Part shown: positions 8,832 through 24,328 of the stretch, piece after piece
Layout: the number at the start of each line of letters is the position of its first letter
Position numbering within the stretch: position 1 is the stretch's first letter
Assembly (NCBI RefSeq): GCF_000521865.1
Contig: NZ_JAME01000017.1
Span: forward strand, 1-64,000
From: Roseivivax isoporae LMG 25204
Lineage (GTDB): Bacteria; Pseudomonadota; Alphaproteobacteria; Rhodobacterales; Rhodobacteraceae
Direction: 5' to 3'
DNA length: 64,000 bases
Notes under the pieces: model-generated
Told to the model about the DNA's origin: nothing
Seen by the model: the letters and a program-made list of their open reading frames with translations, nothing else
Database searches by the model: none
Made by a program: the position numbers and the translations under genes

Positions 8832-11305
8832 ACGACGACACACCGACCACCGGCCCCGCCACGCCCGGCGAGGTTCCGATCGAGAGCCGCCGCCGCAGCC
8901 TGTGGGACAAGGTGTCCATCGTCTGGCTGATCCCGGTGGTGGCGCTCGGCGCCGCCCTGAGCGTCGCCTGGCGCAACTACGCCGACCAGGGCCCGCTGAT
9001 CGAGATCGCCTTCGACAATGCCGCGGGCATCAGCGCCGACGAGACCGAGCTGCGCTACCGCGACATCGCGGTGGGCGTGGTCGAGGACGTGGGCTTCAAC
9101 GACGCGCTCGACAGCGTGATCGTGTCCGTGCGGCTCGACCGGGACATCGCGGAATACGTGGACACGGAGGCGCGGTTCTGGGTCGTGCGGCCCGAGGTCA
9201 GCGCGCGCGGGGTCTCTGGGCTCGATACCGTGCTGTCGGGCGTCTACATCCAGGGCGCGTGGGACAGCAGCGTCGGCGACGCGCGGCGCAGCTTCACCGG
9301 GCTCGAGCGCGCGCCGCTGGTGCTGACCGACAACGAGGGCGTCACCTTCACGCTGACCTCCCCCGACGGGCTTCCGACCTCCAAGACCCCGATCATCTAC
9401 AAGGGCGTCGAGGTCGGCATGGTGGACGCGGCGCAGATCGACGCCACGGGGGCGGGCGTGATCGCGGACGCGGTGATCTATTCGAACTACGCCGATCTCG
9501 TGTCGACCTCGACGCGTTTCTGGGACATCTCGGGCTTCAGCTTCTCGCTCGGGGCCTCGGGCGCGCAGCTGAACTTCACCTCCTTCGCCTCGCTGATCTC
9601 GGGCGGCGTCACCTTCGAGACGCTGGGCTCGGGCGGCGAGCCGCTGCGCTACGGCGCGACCTACGAGCTGTTCCCGGACGAGGAGGCCGCGCGCGACAAC
9701 TACCTCGTCGAGGGCGAGGGCGAGGCGGTCGACGTGTCGATGATCTTCGACCAGAACCTGTCGGGCCTCTCGACGGGCGCGGCGGTCGAACTCGGCGGCC
9801 TGCGGGTGGGCGAGGTGGCGAGCCTGACCGGCATCGTCGACGAGGAGCGGTTCGGCGACAGCGAGGTGCGGCTTCTCGTGACCGCGCGGATCAATCCCGG
9901 CCGCTTCGGCCTGCCCGAGGGCGCGGATGCGGAGGCGCTCTTCGACTATCTCGAGCGACGCATCGACGAGGAAGGGCTGCGCGCGCGGCTGACCAACGCC
10001 TCGATCCTGACCGGCGGGCTCAAGATCCAGCTGACCGAGATCGACGACGCGTCCGAGGCAGCGCTCGACCGGGCCGCCGAGCCTTATCCGAGCCTGCCCA
10101 CCGCACCGGCCGAGATCACCGACGTGACCGCCACCGCGCAGGGCGCGCTGCAGCGGGTGTCTGACCTGCCCATCGAGGAGGTCATGCAGTCGGCCATCGA
10201 CCTCATGAACCAGGCGACCACGCTCATCGGCAGCGAGGCGCTGCAGGAAAGCCCCGACGCGCTGCTGGGCATCCTGACCGCGTTCCGCGGCGTGGCCGAA
10301 AGCGACGCGGTGCAGGGGTTGCCTGACCAGGTGTCCGGTCTCGTGGGCCAGCTGCAGGAGACGTCCGAGACGCTCGACACCGTGATCGCGCGCATCGAGG
10401 AACGCGACACCGTGGGCACGCTCACCGACGCGGTGTCGACGGTGAACGACGCGGCCTCCGCCCTGCCCGACCTCCTGGCCGAGGCGCAGGGCGTGCTCGC
10501 CAACGCGCGCGAGGTGCCGCTGCAATCGCTCTCGGCCGAGGTGTCGAACCTCCTGACCACGGCGCAGGCGCTGCTTGCCGAAACCGACCGGCTGCTCGCG
10601 TCAGAGGACGTGCAGGCGGTCCCGGGCGAGGTGCGGGGGCTCCTGTCCTCGACCCGCGACGTGGTCGAGAGCGAGGGCGTGCAGGCGCTGCCGAACCGCG
10701 TCTCGGGCCTCGTGACCGAACTGCAGACCGCAACGCAGACGCTGAGCGGCTTCCTGACCGAGCTCGAGCAGCAGGATGCGGTGGGCCGCATCGTCGCCGC
10801 GATCGAGGACGTGCAGGCGGCGGCCGACGACCTGCCGGCGCTCGTCGAGGAGGCGCGCGGCGTGGTGGAGAATGCCAACGAAGTGCCGCTCGACCAGCTC
10901 GCGACCGACGCGTCCGAACTCATCACCTCGGCCGACCGGCTGCTCGACCAGGAATCGACCCGCGCGCTGCCCTCCGAGATCAACACGGCGCTCGCCGAAC
11001 TGCGCGCGACGCTCGCCGAACTGCGCGAGGGCGGCATCGTCGAGAATGCGAACGCGACGCTCGCCTCGGCGCGCTCGGCCGCGGACGCCATCGCCGAGGC
11101 GAGCCAGTCGCTGCCGCAGCTCTCCTCGCAGCTGCGCGCGCTCGCGCTGCAGGCGGAGGGCACGCTCGCGGGCTTCGACGAGGACGCGGTGTTCACCCGC
11201 GACACCCGCGCGGCGATCCGCCAGGTGCAGGAGGCCGCCGAAGCCATCGAGCGGCTGGCCCGCACCATCGAACGCAATCCGAACTCGCTGATCCTGGGAC
11301 GCTGA
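8828..11305 (+). CDS. MCE family intermembrane lipid transport protein (PqiB-like)
   Basis: An 825-residue protein starting at GTG in the overlap with the previous gene. A single N-terminal membrane helix (about residues 30-48) is followed by three MCE domains at roughly 55-145, 165-265 and 295-410 (for example GLRVGEVASLTGIV). A long Ala/Leu/Glu-rich helical region runs from about 440 to 810. MCE hexamers stack into a tube, and the helical part forms a needle spanning the periplasm. E. coli PqiB is about 546 residues; the extra length here is in the needle, which contains a 123-residue tandem duplication (residues 491-613 and 614-736). Phospholipid transport is inferred from the family. Confidence 0.92.
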   Translation: MNDDTPTTGPATPGEVPIESRRRSLWDKVSIVWLIPVVALGAALSVAWRNYADQGPLIEIAFDNAAGISADETELRYRDIAVGVVEDVGFNDALDSVIVSVRLDRDIAEYVDTEARFWVVRPEVSARGVSGLDTVLSGVYIQGAWDSSVGDARRSFTGLERAPLVLTDNEGVTFTLTSPDGLPTSKTPIIYKGVEVGMVDAAQIDATGAGVIADAVIYSNYADLVSTSTRFWDISGFSFSLGASGAQLNFTSFASLISGGVTFETLGSGGEPLRYGATYELFPDEEAARDNYLVEGEGEAVDVSMIFDQNLSGLSTGAAVELGGLRVGEVASLTGIVDEERFGDSEVRLLVTARINPGRFGLPEGADAEALFDYLERRIDEEGLRARLTNASILTGGLKIQLTEIDDASEAALDRAAEPYPSLPTAPAEITDVTATAQGALQRVSDLPIEEVMQSAIDLMNQATTLIGSEALQESPDALLGILTAFRGVAESDAVQGLPDQVSGLVGQLQETSETLDTVIARIEERDTVGTLTDAVSTVNDAASALPDLLAEAQGVLANAREVPLQSLSAEVSNLLTTAQALLAETDRLLASEDVQAVPGEVRGLLSSTRDVVESEGVQALPNRVSGLVTELQTATQTLSGFLTELEQQDAVGRIVAAIEDVQAAADDLPALVEEARGVVENANEVPLDQLATDASELITSADRLLDQESTRALPSEINTALAELRATLAELREGGIVENANATLASARSAADAIAEASQSLPQLSSQLRALALQAEGTLAGFDEDAVFTRDTRAAIRQVQEAAEAIERLARTIERNPNSLILGR
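10298..11035 (+). repeat. Tandem duplication inside the MCE protein needle
   Basis: Two diverged copies of 369 bases (123 codons), about 10298-10666 and 10667-11035. Matching landmarks in order are VQGLPDQVSGLV/VQALPNRVSGLV, ALPDLLAEAQGVL/DLPALVEEARGVV and AREVPLQSL/ANEVPLDQL. A shorter motif of the type VQALPxxVxGL recurs about five times between residues 467 and 720. Confidence 0.75.
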
Positions 11306-11307
11306 CC

Positions 11308-11862
11308 ATGACCTTCCGCACCGGCCTTGCCGCTCTCGCCCTGACCTTCGTGGCTGCCTGCGGCGGCGACGTCTACACCCCCGTCCCGCCCTCTGCTCCC
11401 GACCTGCGGCTGCCGTCGCGCTACGCGACGATCGAGGTCGTCGAGGTGCAGCTGCCGACCTACGCGGCGTCCGAGGATATCTTCGTCGAACGCGAGGACG
11501 GCACGCTCGAGGCGCTGGGGCCGCTCTGGGCGGACGACCCGGCCCGCGCGATCACGCTGCAGCTGTCGCGCGACGTGAGCCGCATCACCGGCGCGCAGGC
11601 CGCGCCCGAGCCATGGCCATTCCGCGACTTCGCGGCGGCCAAGCTCGACGTCCGTCTCGACGACATGCGCGCGACCGCCGCGGGCGACTTCCTGCTGTCT
11701 GGCCAGTTCTTCGTCGCGCCGGATTCGGGCGGCGGCAACCGCGCGGGGACCTTCGCAATCACGGTGCCCATGGCCGACGGCGCCGGCGCGGTCGAGATCG
11801 CGCGGGCCCGCTCCGCAGCGGTCACGCAGCTCGCCGAGGACGTGGCACGCCGGGGCCTCTGA
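11308..11862 (+). CDS. PqiC-like outer-membrane lipoprotein (ABC-type transport auxiliary)
   Basis: A 184-residue protein with a lipoprotein signal: hydrophobic residues 5-16 and a lipobox ending VAAC with Cys18 as the lipidated residue. The following segment ([23 protein letters not shown]) and overall size fit the PqiC/YmbA family. These proteins sit on the inner face of the outer membrane and receive the PqiB needle. It starts 2 bases after the MCE gene and closes the four-gene operon. The downstream methionine synthase gene is convergent, 16 bases away. Confidence 0.85.
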   Translation: MTFRTGLAALALTFVAACGGDVYTPVPPSAPDLRLPSRYATIEVVEVQLPTYAASEDIFVEREDGTLEALGPLWADDPARAITLQLSRDVSRITGAQAAPEPWPFRDFAAAKLDVRLDDMRATAAGDFLLSGQFFVAPDSGGGNRAGTFAITVPMADGAGAVEIARARSAAVTQLAEDVARRGL

Positions 11863-11878
11863 CCCCGGCGCCCGCGCG

Positions 11879-15618
<3,740 letters not shown>

Positions 15619-15634
15619 GGACGGTCTCCTTCGC

Positions 15635-15668
15635 GGCGGCCCGGCACGGGAAATCCGGCCGGGCGGCC
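15635..15668 (-). promoter_or_regulatory. Leader hairpin upstream of the methionine synthase operon
   Basis: Arms at 15635-15645 and 15658-15668 pair at 10 of 11 positions around a 12-base loop. The structure ends about 5 bases before the GAAGGAG ribosome binding site of the homocysteine-domain gene. It could be a plain leader stem or part of a methionine/SAM-responsive element; I could not match it to a known riboswitch class by eye. Confidence 0.3.
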
Positions 15669-15726
15669 CTTCGCTTGACAGCCGTTACATAGGGCGTCGG
15701 GCCGCCGGACGCACACGCAGTTTTCT

Positions 15727-15739
15727 CATGAACATCATG
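15727..15739. promoter_or_regulatory. Inverted repeat between the methionine synthase and LysR genes
   Basis: CATGA-ACA-TCATG, a short perfect inverted repeat in the divergent intergenic region. It is a possible LysR site, but it is short and no direct link is shown. Confidence 0.3.
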
Positions 15740-15837
15740 TGCCATACCGGTCCCGCGGCGATCGGTCGCCCGGGCGGTTGGCGTTTGCCCCCCAGTCGGT
15801 GCATCCTCGGCGGACGCGCGAATCCGCAGGGACCGCC

Positions 15838-16770
15838 ATGATCGACAAGCTCGAGATGTTCATCGCCGTGGCCACCGAGGGTCATTTCGGCCGCGCCGCC
15901 GAAAGCCTTGGCATCAGCCAGCCGACCCTGTCCTCGGGGATCAAGCAGCTGGAGGACCAGCTGGGCGTGCGGCTGATCCGGCGCGGGTCGCGCTATGGCG
16001 GGCTGACGGCCGAGGGCGAGGTGGCGCTGGTGCGCGCGCGCCAGATCGTCGCCGACACGCGCAGCCTGCGCGAGGAGATGCGCCATTCGCGTGAGGGCCT
16101 GAAGGGCCGGATGAAGATCGCGGTGATCCCGACCGCGCTCACCTGCGCGGCGGATCTGGTCACGCGGTTCTCCGAACGCCACCCCGAGGTGACCTTCACC
16201 ATCCTGTCGCGGACGTCCGACGAGATCCTGCGCATGCTCGACAACCTCGAGATCGACGCGGGCCTGTCCTATCTCGACAACGAACCGCTCGGGCGGACGC
16301 GGACCGAGCGGCTTTACCGCGAGAGCTACATGCTGGTCTGCGCGCAGGGCTCCGACCTCGGCACGCGCGACAAGGTCGGCTGGGCCGATCTCGACGGGCG
16401 CGACCTGGGGCTCCTGACCACCGACATGCAGAACCGGCGGATCATCGACCGCAACCTGCGCGAGGCGGGCGCGGCGCCGCTGGTATCGGTGGAATCGAGC
16501 TCGCTGATCGTGCTGGCTGCCAAGGCCGCGCGCGGCGGCTGCATGACCGTCCTGCCGCGCGAGGTGGCGGCCTTCCTCGCGGCCGGGAACGGGCTTGCCA
16601 CCGTTCCCATCGAGGGCGGCCAGCCCGGCCACCTCGTGGGCATCGTCGCGCCAAGGGCCGAGCCGCACCCGCCGATGATCCGCGCGCTTCTCGACGAGAC
16701 GCGGCGCATGGCGCTGGAGGAGACGACGCCCGGCCTCCCGAAGGTCCGCCGGGCGCATCCCGTGTCCTGA
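15838..16770 (+). CDS. LysR family transcriptional regulator
   Basis: A 310-residue protein with a LysR winged helix at residues 1-60 ([21 protein letters not shown]) and a C-terminal type-2 periplasmic-binding-fold sensor. The sensor motifs [20 protein letters not shown] and [13 protein letters not shown] resemble LysR proteins often found near formate dehydrogenase genes in alphaproteobacteria, though none is present here. ATG 15838 gives the normal N-terminus; longer in-frame extensions lack LysR sequence. It is divergent from the methionine synthase genes, so it may control them, but it does not look like classical MetR. It converges on the gamma-glutamyltransferase gene, 10 bases away. 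Confidence 0.9.
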   Translation: MIDKLEMFIAVATEGHFGRAAESLGISQPTLSSGIKQLEDQLGVRLIRRGSRYGGLTAEGEVALVRARQIVADTRSLREEMRHSREGLKGRMKIAVIPTALTCAADLVTRFSERHPEVTFTILSRTSDEILRMLDNLEIDAGLSYLDNEPLGRTRTERLYRESYMLVCAQGSDLGTRDKVGWADLDGRDLGLLTTDMQNRRIIDRNLREAGAAPLVSVESSSLIVLAAKAARGGCMTVLPREVAAFLAAGNGLATVPIEGGQPGHLVGIVAPRAEPHPPMIRALLDETRRMALEETTPGLPKVRRAHPVS

Positions 16771-16780
16771 CCCCCGTGCG

Positions 16781-18346
16781 TCAGGCGGGCTCGGCCACCG
16801 CGTCGCCCCAGGCGGTCATTGTCTCGGTCGCGCCCGACCGCACGCGGCCGTCGTCGAGCACCGCGGCCGGGCAGGCGAAGGGATAGGGCAAGAGCGTCCG
16901 GCGCACGGCGCGCACATCCCCGACCTCCGCGAGCGCCTCGAGGACCGGCCGCGGCAGGCGGGCATCCGCGACGATCGTCTCGCCGCCCGACACGTCGATG
17001 CGCGGCCGCTCGAACGCCGCACCGAGGTCCATTCCGAAATCCGCGAAGGACGAGGCGAGCTGCACCACCGCCGACACGATCTTGCGGCCGCCCGAGGCAC
17101 CGAGCGCGGTCCGCCGCCCGCCCGCGGCGCCCAGCGCCGGGCACACGTTCATCAGGCAGGTCTTGCCGGGACCAAGCGAGTTCGGCCGCCCCTGCACCGG
17201 GTCGAACCACATGATGCCGTTGTTCATCAGGAACCCGGTCGAGGGCGACACGACCCGCGCGCCGAACAGCGACAGGAGCGTCTGGGTATGCGCGACCATG
17301 TTGCCGTCCTTGTCCACCACGGAAAAATGCGTGGTCGACCCGGGCGCCGCCGGCACCTCGCCGTCCGCTCCCATGCCGGCGAGCCGCGCGCGGTAGGCGG
17401 CGCGCAGCGCGCGCGCATAGGCGGGATGCGCGGTCGCCGCGTCGTCCAGCCGCTCCTCCGCGAGTGCCGCCATCGCCGCGGCGAAGGTCGGCCCGGCGGT
17501 CAGGCCCGGCATCACGTGGAAGAGCGCGTCGCGGTAGGACACCGGCAGCGGCGCGTGGAACGTCGCGCGGTTCCGCGCGAGGTCGGCGACACTCAGGTAA
17601 CCGCCCTTGTCGCGCATGTCGCGCGCCATCGCCGCGCCCAGATCGCCGCCATGCATCGCCTCGGCACCCTCGCGCGCGAGCGTGTCGAGGCTGTCGGCCA
17701 TGCGCGGCATCGCGATGCGGTCGTCGGCGAGCGCGGTCCACGCGAAGGGGCGCGGCCAATGCCCCTCGGACAGGAACAGCGCCGCCGCGTCGGGATCGCG
17801 GGCCAGGTCGCGGGTCGCGCTTGCGATGACGAGCGCGGCGTACCAGTCGACACGCATGCCCGCCCGGGCGTGATCGATGGCGGGCCGGAGCAGCTCGGCC
17901 CAGGGCATCCGGCCCCAGCGGCCATGCGCGGCCGACAGCCCGTCGACCATCGCCGGCACCGCGACGGCCCTCGCGCCCGTCACGTTCACGTCGCCCGCCA
18001 CGCGGTCCCACGGAAAGAGATCGCCCGCGACGCCCTCGCCCGAGAGCGGGAAATCCTCGAGCCGGAGGTCGCCCGGCGCGCACATGCCGAAATTCAGCGC
18101 ATGCGCCTCGCCCGTGTCGGCGCGCCAGTGCATCGCCGCGCCGCCGCCCGCCGGGCCCGACATCCACGGCTCGAGCACGCCGCAGACGAAGCCGCAGGCG
18201 ACCGCCGCGTCGACCGCATCGCCGCCCGCGCGCAGGACCTCGGCCCCGGCCTCGGCCGCCTGCCGGTGCTGCGAGGCGACGACGCCGCGGTCGGTCTCGA
18301 CCACGTGCTTGCGGATCTCCATCGTCGCGGACAGGGCCTCCGACAT
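16781..18346 (-). CDS. Gamma-glutamyltransferase family protein
   Basis: A 521-residue Ntn-hydrolase of the gamma-glutamyltranspeptidase family, which self-cleaves before a threonine and then removes gamma-glutamyl groups from peptides such as glutathione. The nucleophile region reads GSTTHFSVVDKDGNMV with Thr338 as the predicted catalytic residue; N-terminal GVVASQHRQAAEAGAEVLRA and GPAGGGAAMHW also fit. No signal peptide is visible, so it is probably cytoplasmic and acts on imported peptide. The ATG overlaps the upstream M20 stop by one base (TGATG). It is the last gene of the eight-gene operon that begins with the M81 peptidase. The acceptor and true substrate are unknown. Confidence 0.9.
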   Translation of the reverse strand: MSEALSATMEIRKHVVETDRGVVASQHRQAAEAGAEVLRAGGDAVDAAVACGFVCGVLEPWMSGPAGGGAAMHWRADTGEAHALNFGMCAPGDLRLEDFPLSGEGVAGDLFPWDRVAGDVNVTGARAVAVPAMVDGLSAAHGRWGRMPWAELLRPAIDHARAGMRVDWYAALVIASATRDLARDPDAAALFLSEGHWPRPFAWTALADDRIAMPRMADSLDTLAREGAEAMHGGDLGAAMARDMRDKGGYLSVADLARNRATFHAPLPVSYRDALFHVMPGLTAGPTFAAAMAALAEERLDDAATAHPAYARALRAAYRARLAGMGADGEVPAAPGSTTHFSVVDKDGNMVAHTQTLLSLFGARVVSPSTGFLMNNGIMWFDPVQGRPNSLGPGKTCLMNVCPALGAAGGRRTALGASGGRKIVSAVVQLASSFADFGMDLGAAFERPRIDVSGGETIVADARLPRPVLEALAEVGDVRAVRRTLLPYPFACPAAVLDDGRVRSGATETMTAWGDAVAEPA

Positions 18347-19485
18347 CACGCCTCCAGCCGGCAGAAGAGTGCCGCGGCGAAACGCGCCCGCTCGGTCAGG
18401 CTGTCGACGAAGATGTGCTCGTTGAGCGTGTGCAGGTCGCGGCCGCGCACGCCGATCGAGTCGAGCGTCGGGATGCCAAGCGCGCCGGTGAAGTTGCCGT
18501 CGGACCCGCCACCTGCCGAGGCGCCCGAGACCTCGAAGCCGATCTCGCCCGCGATCTCCTGCGCGAGGCCCAGCATCGCCATGGTGCCGGGCTGATCCGG
18601 CTCCCAGACGGGGCGGGTCACGCCGCGCCGGACCTCCATGACGACGTCGCCCGCGTCGACGTTGAGCGCGAGCATCTTGGCCACTCCCTCGTCGAGCAGC
18701 TCCTGCGTCTTGGCCATGGTCAGCACCTCGGCGTCGCAGACCGACGAGACGCAGTTGACCCATTGCCCGGAATGGAACACGCCGACCGAAAAGGTGCAGT
18801 CCTCGGTGGTCATGCCCTCGATCTCGGCCACGGTGCGGGCCATGCGCGCGATGGCCGACCGGCCCTTGGACAATTGCCAGCCCGCATGGCTCGGCCTCCC
18901 GCGGGTCTGCAGGGTGAAGCGCGCGATGGCGTAACGGCCGATCACCGCGCCCCCGTCCGGGCGCGCGGGCTCGGGCACCAGCACGTAGCGATGGCGCTTC
19001 GCCTCGGTCTCGATCAGCGCCCGCGTCGACGGCGTGCCGATCTCCTCGTCGGGGGTGAAAAGCACGGTCACCGGCAGGGGTGTCTCGATCCCCGCGGCGA
19101 GAAGCTTCCGCAGCGCGTCGAGGTAGACGTAGTTCCCGCCCTTCATGTCCATGAGCCCGGGCCCGTAGCAGATGTCGCCCTCCCGCCGGAACGGCAGCCG
19201 CGCGAGCGTGCCCACGGGATGCACCGTGTCGAGATGGCCGAGAAGCAGGATGCCCCCCTGCCCCGCGCGCGGATGCGGCATCGTCGCGCGCACGCTGTCA
19301 CCGAGCCCGAGGCGGCCGGGAATGCGTTCGGTGATGGCACCCAGCGCCGCGAGTTCGTGCTGGACCACGTCCATCATCCGGTTCACGGCCGCGGCGTCGA
19401 AGGTAGGACTCTCGGTCTCGATCCAGGGCCGCAGCCCCTCGAGCATCTCGTCGGTGTCGAAGGGCAGGTCGAGCGGGTTCGTCAT
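18346..19485 (-). CDS. M20 family metallopeptidase (glutamate carboxypeptidase/ArgE-DapE type)
   Basis: A 379-residue M20 enzyme. Metal-site motifs are intact: HLDTVHP (His84, Asp86), GLMDMKGG (Asp113), PDEEIG (catalytic Glu147 and ligand Glu148), PEPARPDG and the C-terminal GRDLHTLNEH. This set resembles carboxypeptidase G2-like proteins, which remove C-terminal glutamate or acyl-linked amino acids using two zinc ions. No signal peptide is seen. CGAGGAGC before ATG 19485 supports this start. Its position next to a gamma-glutamyltransferase suggests hydrolysis of a glutamate-containing peptide, which is inference. The neighbouring upstream M20 gene belongs to a different subfamily, so the two are probably consecutive steps rather than duplicates. 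Confidence 0.88.
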   Translation of the reverse strand: MTNPLDLPFDTDEMLEGLRPWIETESPTFDAAAVNRMMDVVQHELAALGAITERIPGRLGLGDSVRATMPHPRAGQGGILLLGHLDTVHPVGTLARLPFRREGDICYGPGLMDMKGGNYVYLDALRKLLAAGIETPLPVTVLFTPDEEIGTPSTRALIETEAKRHRYVLVPEPARPDGGAVIGRYAIARFTLQTRGRPSHAGWQLSKGRSAIARMARTVAEIEGMTTEDCTFSVGVFHSGQWVNCVSSVCDAEVLTMAKTQELLDEGVAKMLALNVDAGDVVMEVRRGVTRPVWEPDQPGTMAMLGLAQEIAGEIGFEVSGASAGGGSDGNFTGALGIPTLDSIGVRGRDLHTLNEHIFVDSLTERARFAAALFCRLEA

Positions 19486-19565
19486 GGGGCGGGCTCCTCG
19501 GCCCGGCCGCGGCGCGGACGCCGGGCCGGTCATTGCAGGGTGGTCGGCGGAAAAGGGCGGTCGGG

Positions 19566-20737
19566 TCAGCTGGCGGATCCGAGCGGCAGGCGCGTCTCGA
19601 CGATCCGGGCATAGACCGAAGCGCCCACCGGCAGGATCGCGTCGTCGAGCACGAAGCCCGGATTGTGCAGCGGCACCGACCCCGCGTGGCCCACCCGGCA
19701 ATAGGCGCCGGGCACGACCTGCAGCATGTCGGCGAAATCCTCGGATCCCGTCACCTGGTCCTCGGTGAGGCGCGCGCCGTCGCCGCCGACCACGTCGGAC
19801 GCCGCCGACACGTAGGCCTGCGACAGGTCGGGATCGTTCATCAGCACGTCGAAGACGTTGCGCAGGTCGAGGTCGATCTCGACGCCGTAGGCCTGGCCCA
19901 GTCCCGTGCACAGCTCGCGCATCCGCTGCTCGACCATGCCGATCACCTCGGGATGGAAATAGCGCACGGTTCCGGTGATCGTCGCGCTGTCGGGCACGAC
20001 GTTGTAGGCCGAGCCCGCGTTGAACGTGGTGACCGACAGCACCACGGGCTTCGTCGGCGGCGTGTTGCGGCTGACCACGGACTGCAACTGCTGGACGAGC
20101 GCGGTGCCGATCACGATCGGGTCGCGCGACTGGTGCGGCATGGCGGCATGGCTGCCGGTCCCCCGGATCGTGATGTCGAAGAAGGACGCGCCCGCCATGG
20201 CAGGGCCCGGCGTCACCGTCACCACGCCCGGCTCGGAATTCGGGTCGTTGTGCATGCCATAAAGCTCGTCGCACGGGAACCGCTCGAACAGGCCCTCGGC
20301 GATCATGCGCCGCGCCCCGCCGAGCCCTTCCTCGGCAGGCTGGAAGATCAGCACCACGGCGCCGTCGAAGTCGCGCGTGTCGGCAAGGTAGCGCGCCGCG
20401 CCGAGCAGCATCGTGGTATGCCCGTCGTGGCCGCAGGCGTGCATGCGCCCGGGATTGGTCGAGGCATAGGGCACGCCCGAGGTTTCCGTGATCGGCAGCG
20501 CGTCCATGTCGGCGCGCAGGCCCACCCGGCGGTTGCCGCCGCCCGACCCCCTGATGACGCCGACGACGCCGGTGCCGCCGATGCCCTCGTGCACCTCGTC
20601 GACGCCGTATTCGCGCAGCAGCTCGGCCACGATGCCCGCTGTGCGCGTCTCCTCGAACCCGAGCTCCGGATGGGCGTGGATGTCCTGGCGGATCGCGGTG
20701 AGGTCGGCGGCGAAGGATTCGATCTTTGGAATGACGC

Positions 20738-20741
<4 letters not shown>
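19566..20741 (-). CDS. M20D family amidohydrolase (hippurate hydrolase/N-acyl amino acid hydrolase type)
   Basis: A 391-residue enzyme with M20D motifs: RADMDALPI, MHACGHDGHTTM (metal ligands Cys103 and His105), QPAEEGLGGA (Glu137, Glu138) and RGTGSHAAMPHQSRDPI in the lid domain. M20D members cleave N-acyl amino acids, hippurate or related amides in the cytoplasm. AAGGAGC precedes ATG 20741. The start overlaps the stop of the ABC ATPase by 4 bases, so it is translated with the importer. The side chain or acyl group removed cannot be read from the sequence. Confidence 0.92.
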
Positions 20742-22423
<1,682 letters not shown>

Positions 22424-22426
22424 CGC

Positions 22427-23313
22427 TCAGCCCTCCCGCTTCTTCATGCGCGGATCAAGAAGGTCGCGCGCGGTGTCGCCGAGGAGGTTGATGCACAGGA
22501 TGCAGAGCGACAGCAGCAGCCCCGGCCAGAAGATCAGCCCCGGCTTGATCTGGAAGTAGCTCCGCCCCTCGGCCATGATGTTGCCCCAGGTCGGGATCTC
22601 GGTCGAGACGCCGGCCCCGAGGAAGGACAGGATGGCCTCGATCAGGATCGCCGAGGCGCAGATGTAGGTGCCCTGCACGATGAGTGGCGCGAGCGTGTTG
22701 GGCATCAGGTGCTGGATGAGGATCTTGGGCATCGACGAGCCGAGCGCGATCGCCGCCTCCACGTAGGGCTCCTCGCGCGCGCTCAGCACCACCGAGCGCA
22801 CGAGCCGCACGACCCGCGGCACCTCGGGAACCGTGATGGCGACGATGACGGAGCCGAGCGAGGGACCGTTCAGCGCCACCAGCGCGATGGCCAGGAGGAT
22901 CGCGGGGATCGCCATGAGGCTGTCCATGATGCGCATGATGACGCCGTCCGCGGTGCGGAAGAAGCCCGCGACGAGCCCGATCATCAGGCCGACAGCGACG
23001 CTGACCGCCGCCGCCCCGATGCCGATCAGGAGCGACACGCGCCCGCCCGTCATCACGCGGCTGAAGATGTCGCGCCCGTAGGGGTCGGTGCCCAGCAGGA
23101 ACTCCTCCGAGGGCGGCCGCAGGCGCGCCATGGCGTTCATCGCGAGCGGGTCGTAGGGCACGTAGAGCGGCGCGAGGAGCGCCGACAGCACGATCGCCAC
23201 GAGCACGAGCGCCGCGATGGTCGGCCCGGCGCCGATGCGCGCGCCCGCGGGCAGCGCGAAAAGGCCTGTCAGGACGTGGAAGGCGCTGGCGCGGGAGGTG
23301 GGGATCTCTGTCA

Positions 23314-23314
<1 letters not shown>
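22427..23314 (-). CDS. ABC transporter permease, DppC/GsiD-like
   Basis: A 295-residue inner-membrane permease with about six helices and the conserved cytoplasmic loop that contacts the ATPase (EAAIALGSSMPKILIQHLMPNT, about residues 190-212). The segment LLGTDPYGRDIFSRVMTGGRVSL is diagnostic of DppC-type subunits. The ATG overlaps the preceding permease stop by one base (TGATG). It forms the translocation channel with the DppB-like subunit. Confidence 0.95.
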
Positions 23315-24255
<941 letters not shown>

Positions 24256-24295
24256 GCGCGGTGCTCCCTCGGGTCGGACGGGACGGGTGCGAGGC

Positions 24296-24321
24296 GGGCG
24301 CGCGCCGTCACGCGCGCGCCC
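24296..24321 (-). terminator. Intercistronic hairpin after the substrate-binding protein gene
   Basis: GGGCGCGCG and CGCGCGCCC form a perfect 9-base stem with an 8-base loop, just downstream of the binding-protein stop and before the DppB-like gene. Such stems commonly protect the 5' message so that more binding protein than permease is made; partial termination is the alternative. Confidence 0.5.
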
Positions 24322-24328
24322 GGGCGGA

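Noticed and set aside
15619-15720. SAM-II, SAM/SAH or SAH riboswitch before the methionine synthase operon
   Set aside because: A hairpin exists but I could not match the conserved cores of these riboswitches by eye, so only a generic leader stem is recorded.
15838-16770. Assignment of the LysR protein as MetR
   Set aside because: Its sensor domain resembles a different LysR group and the intergenic repeat does not match the TGAA-N5-TTCA MetR site.
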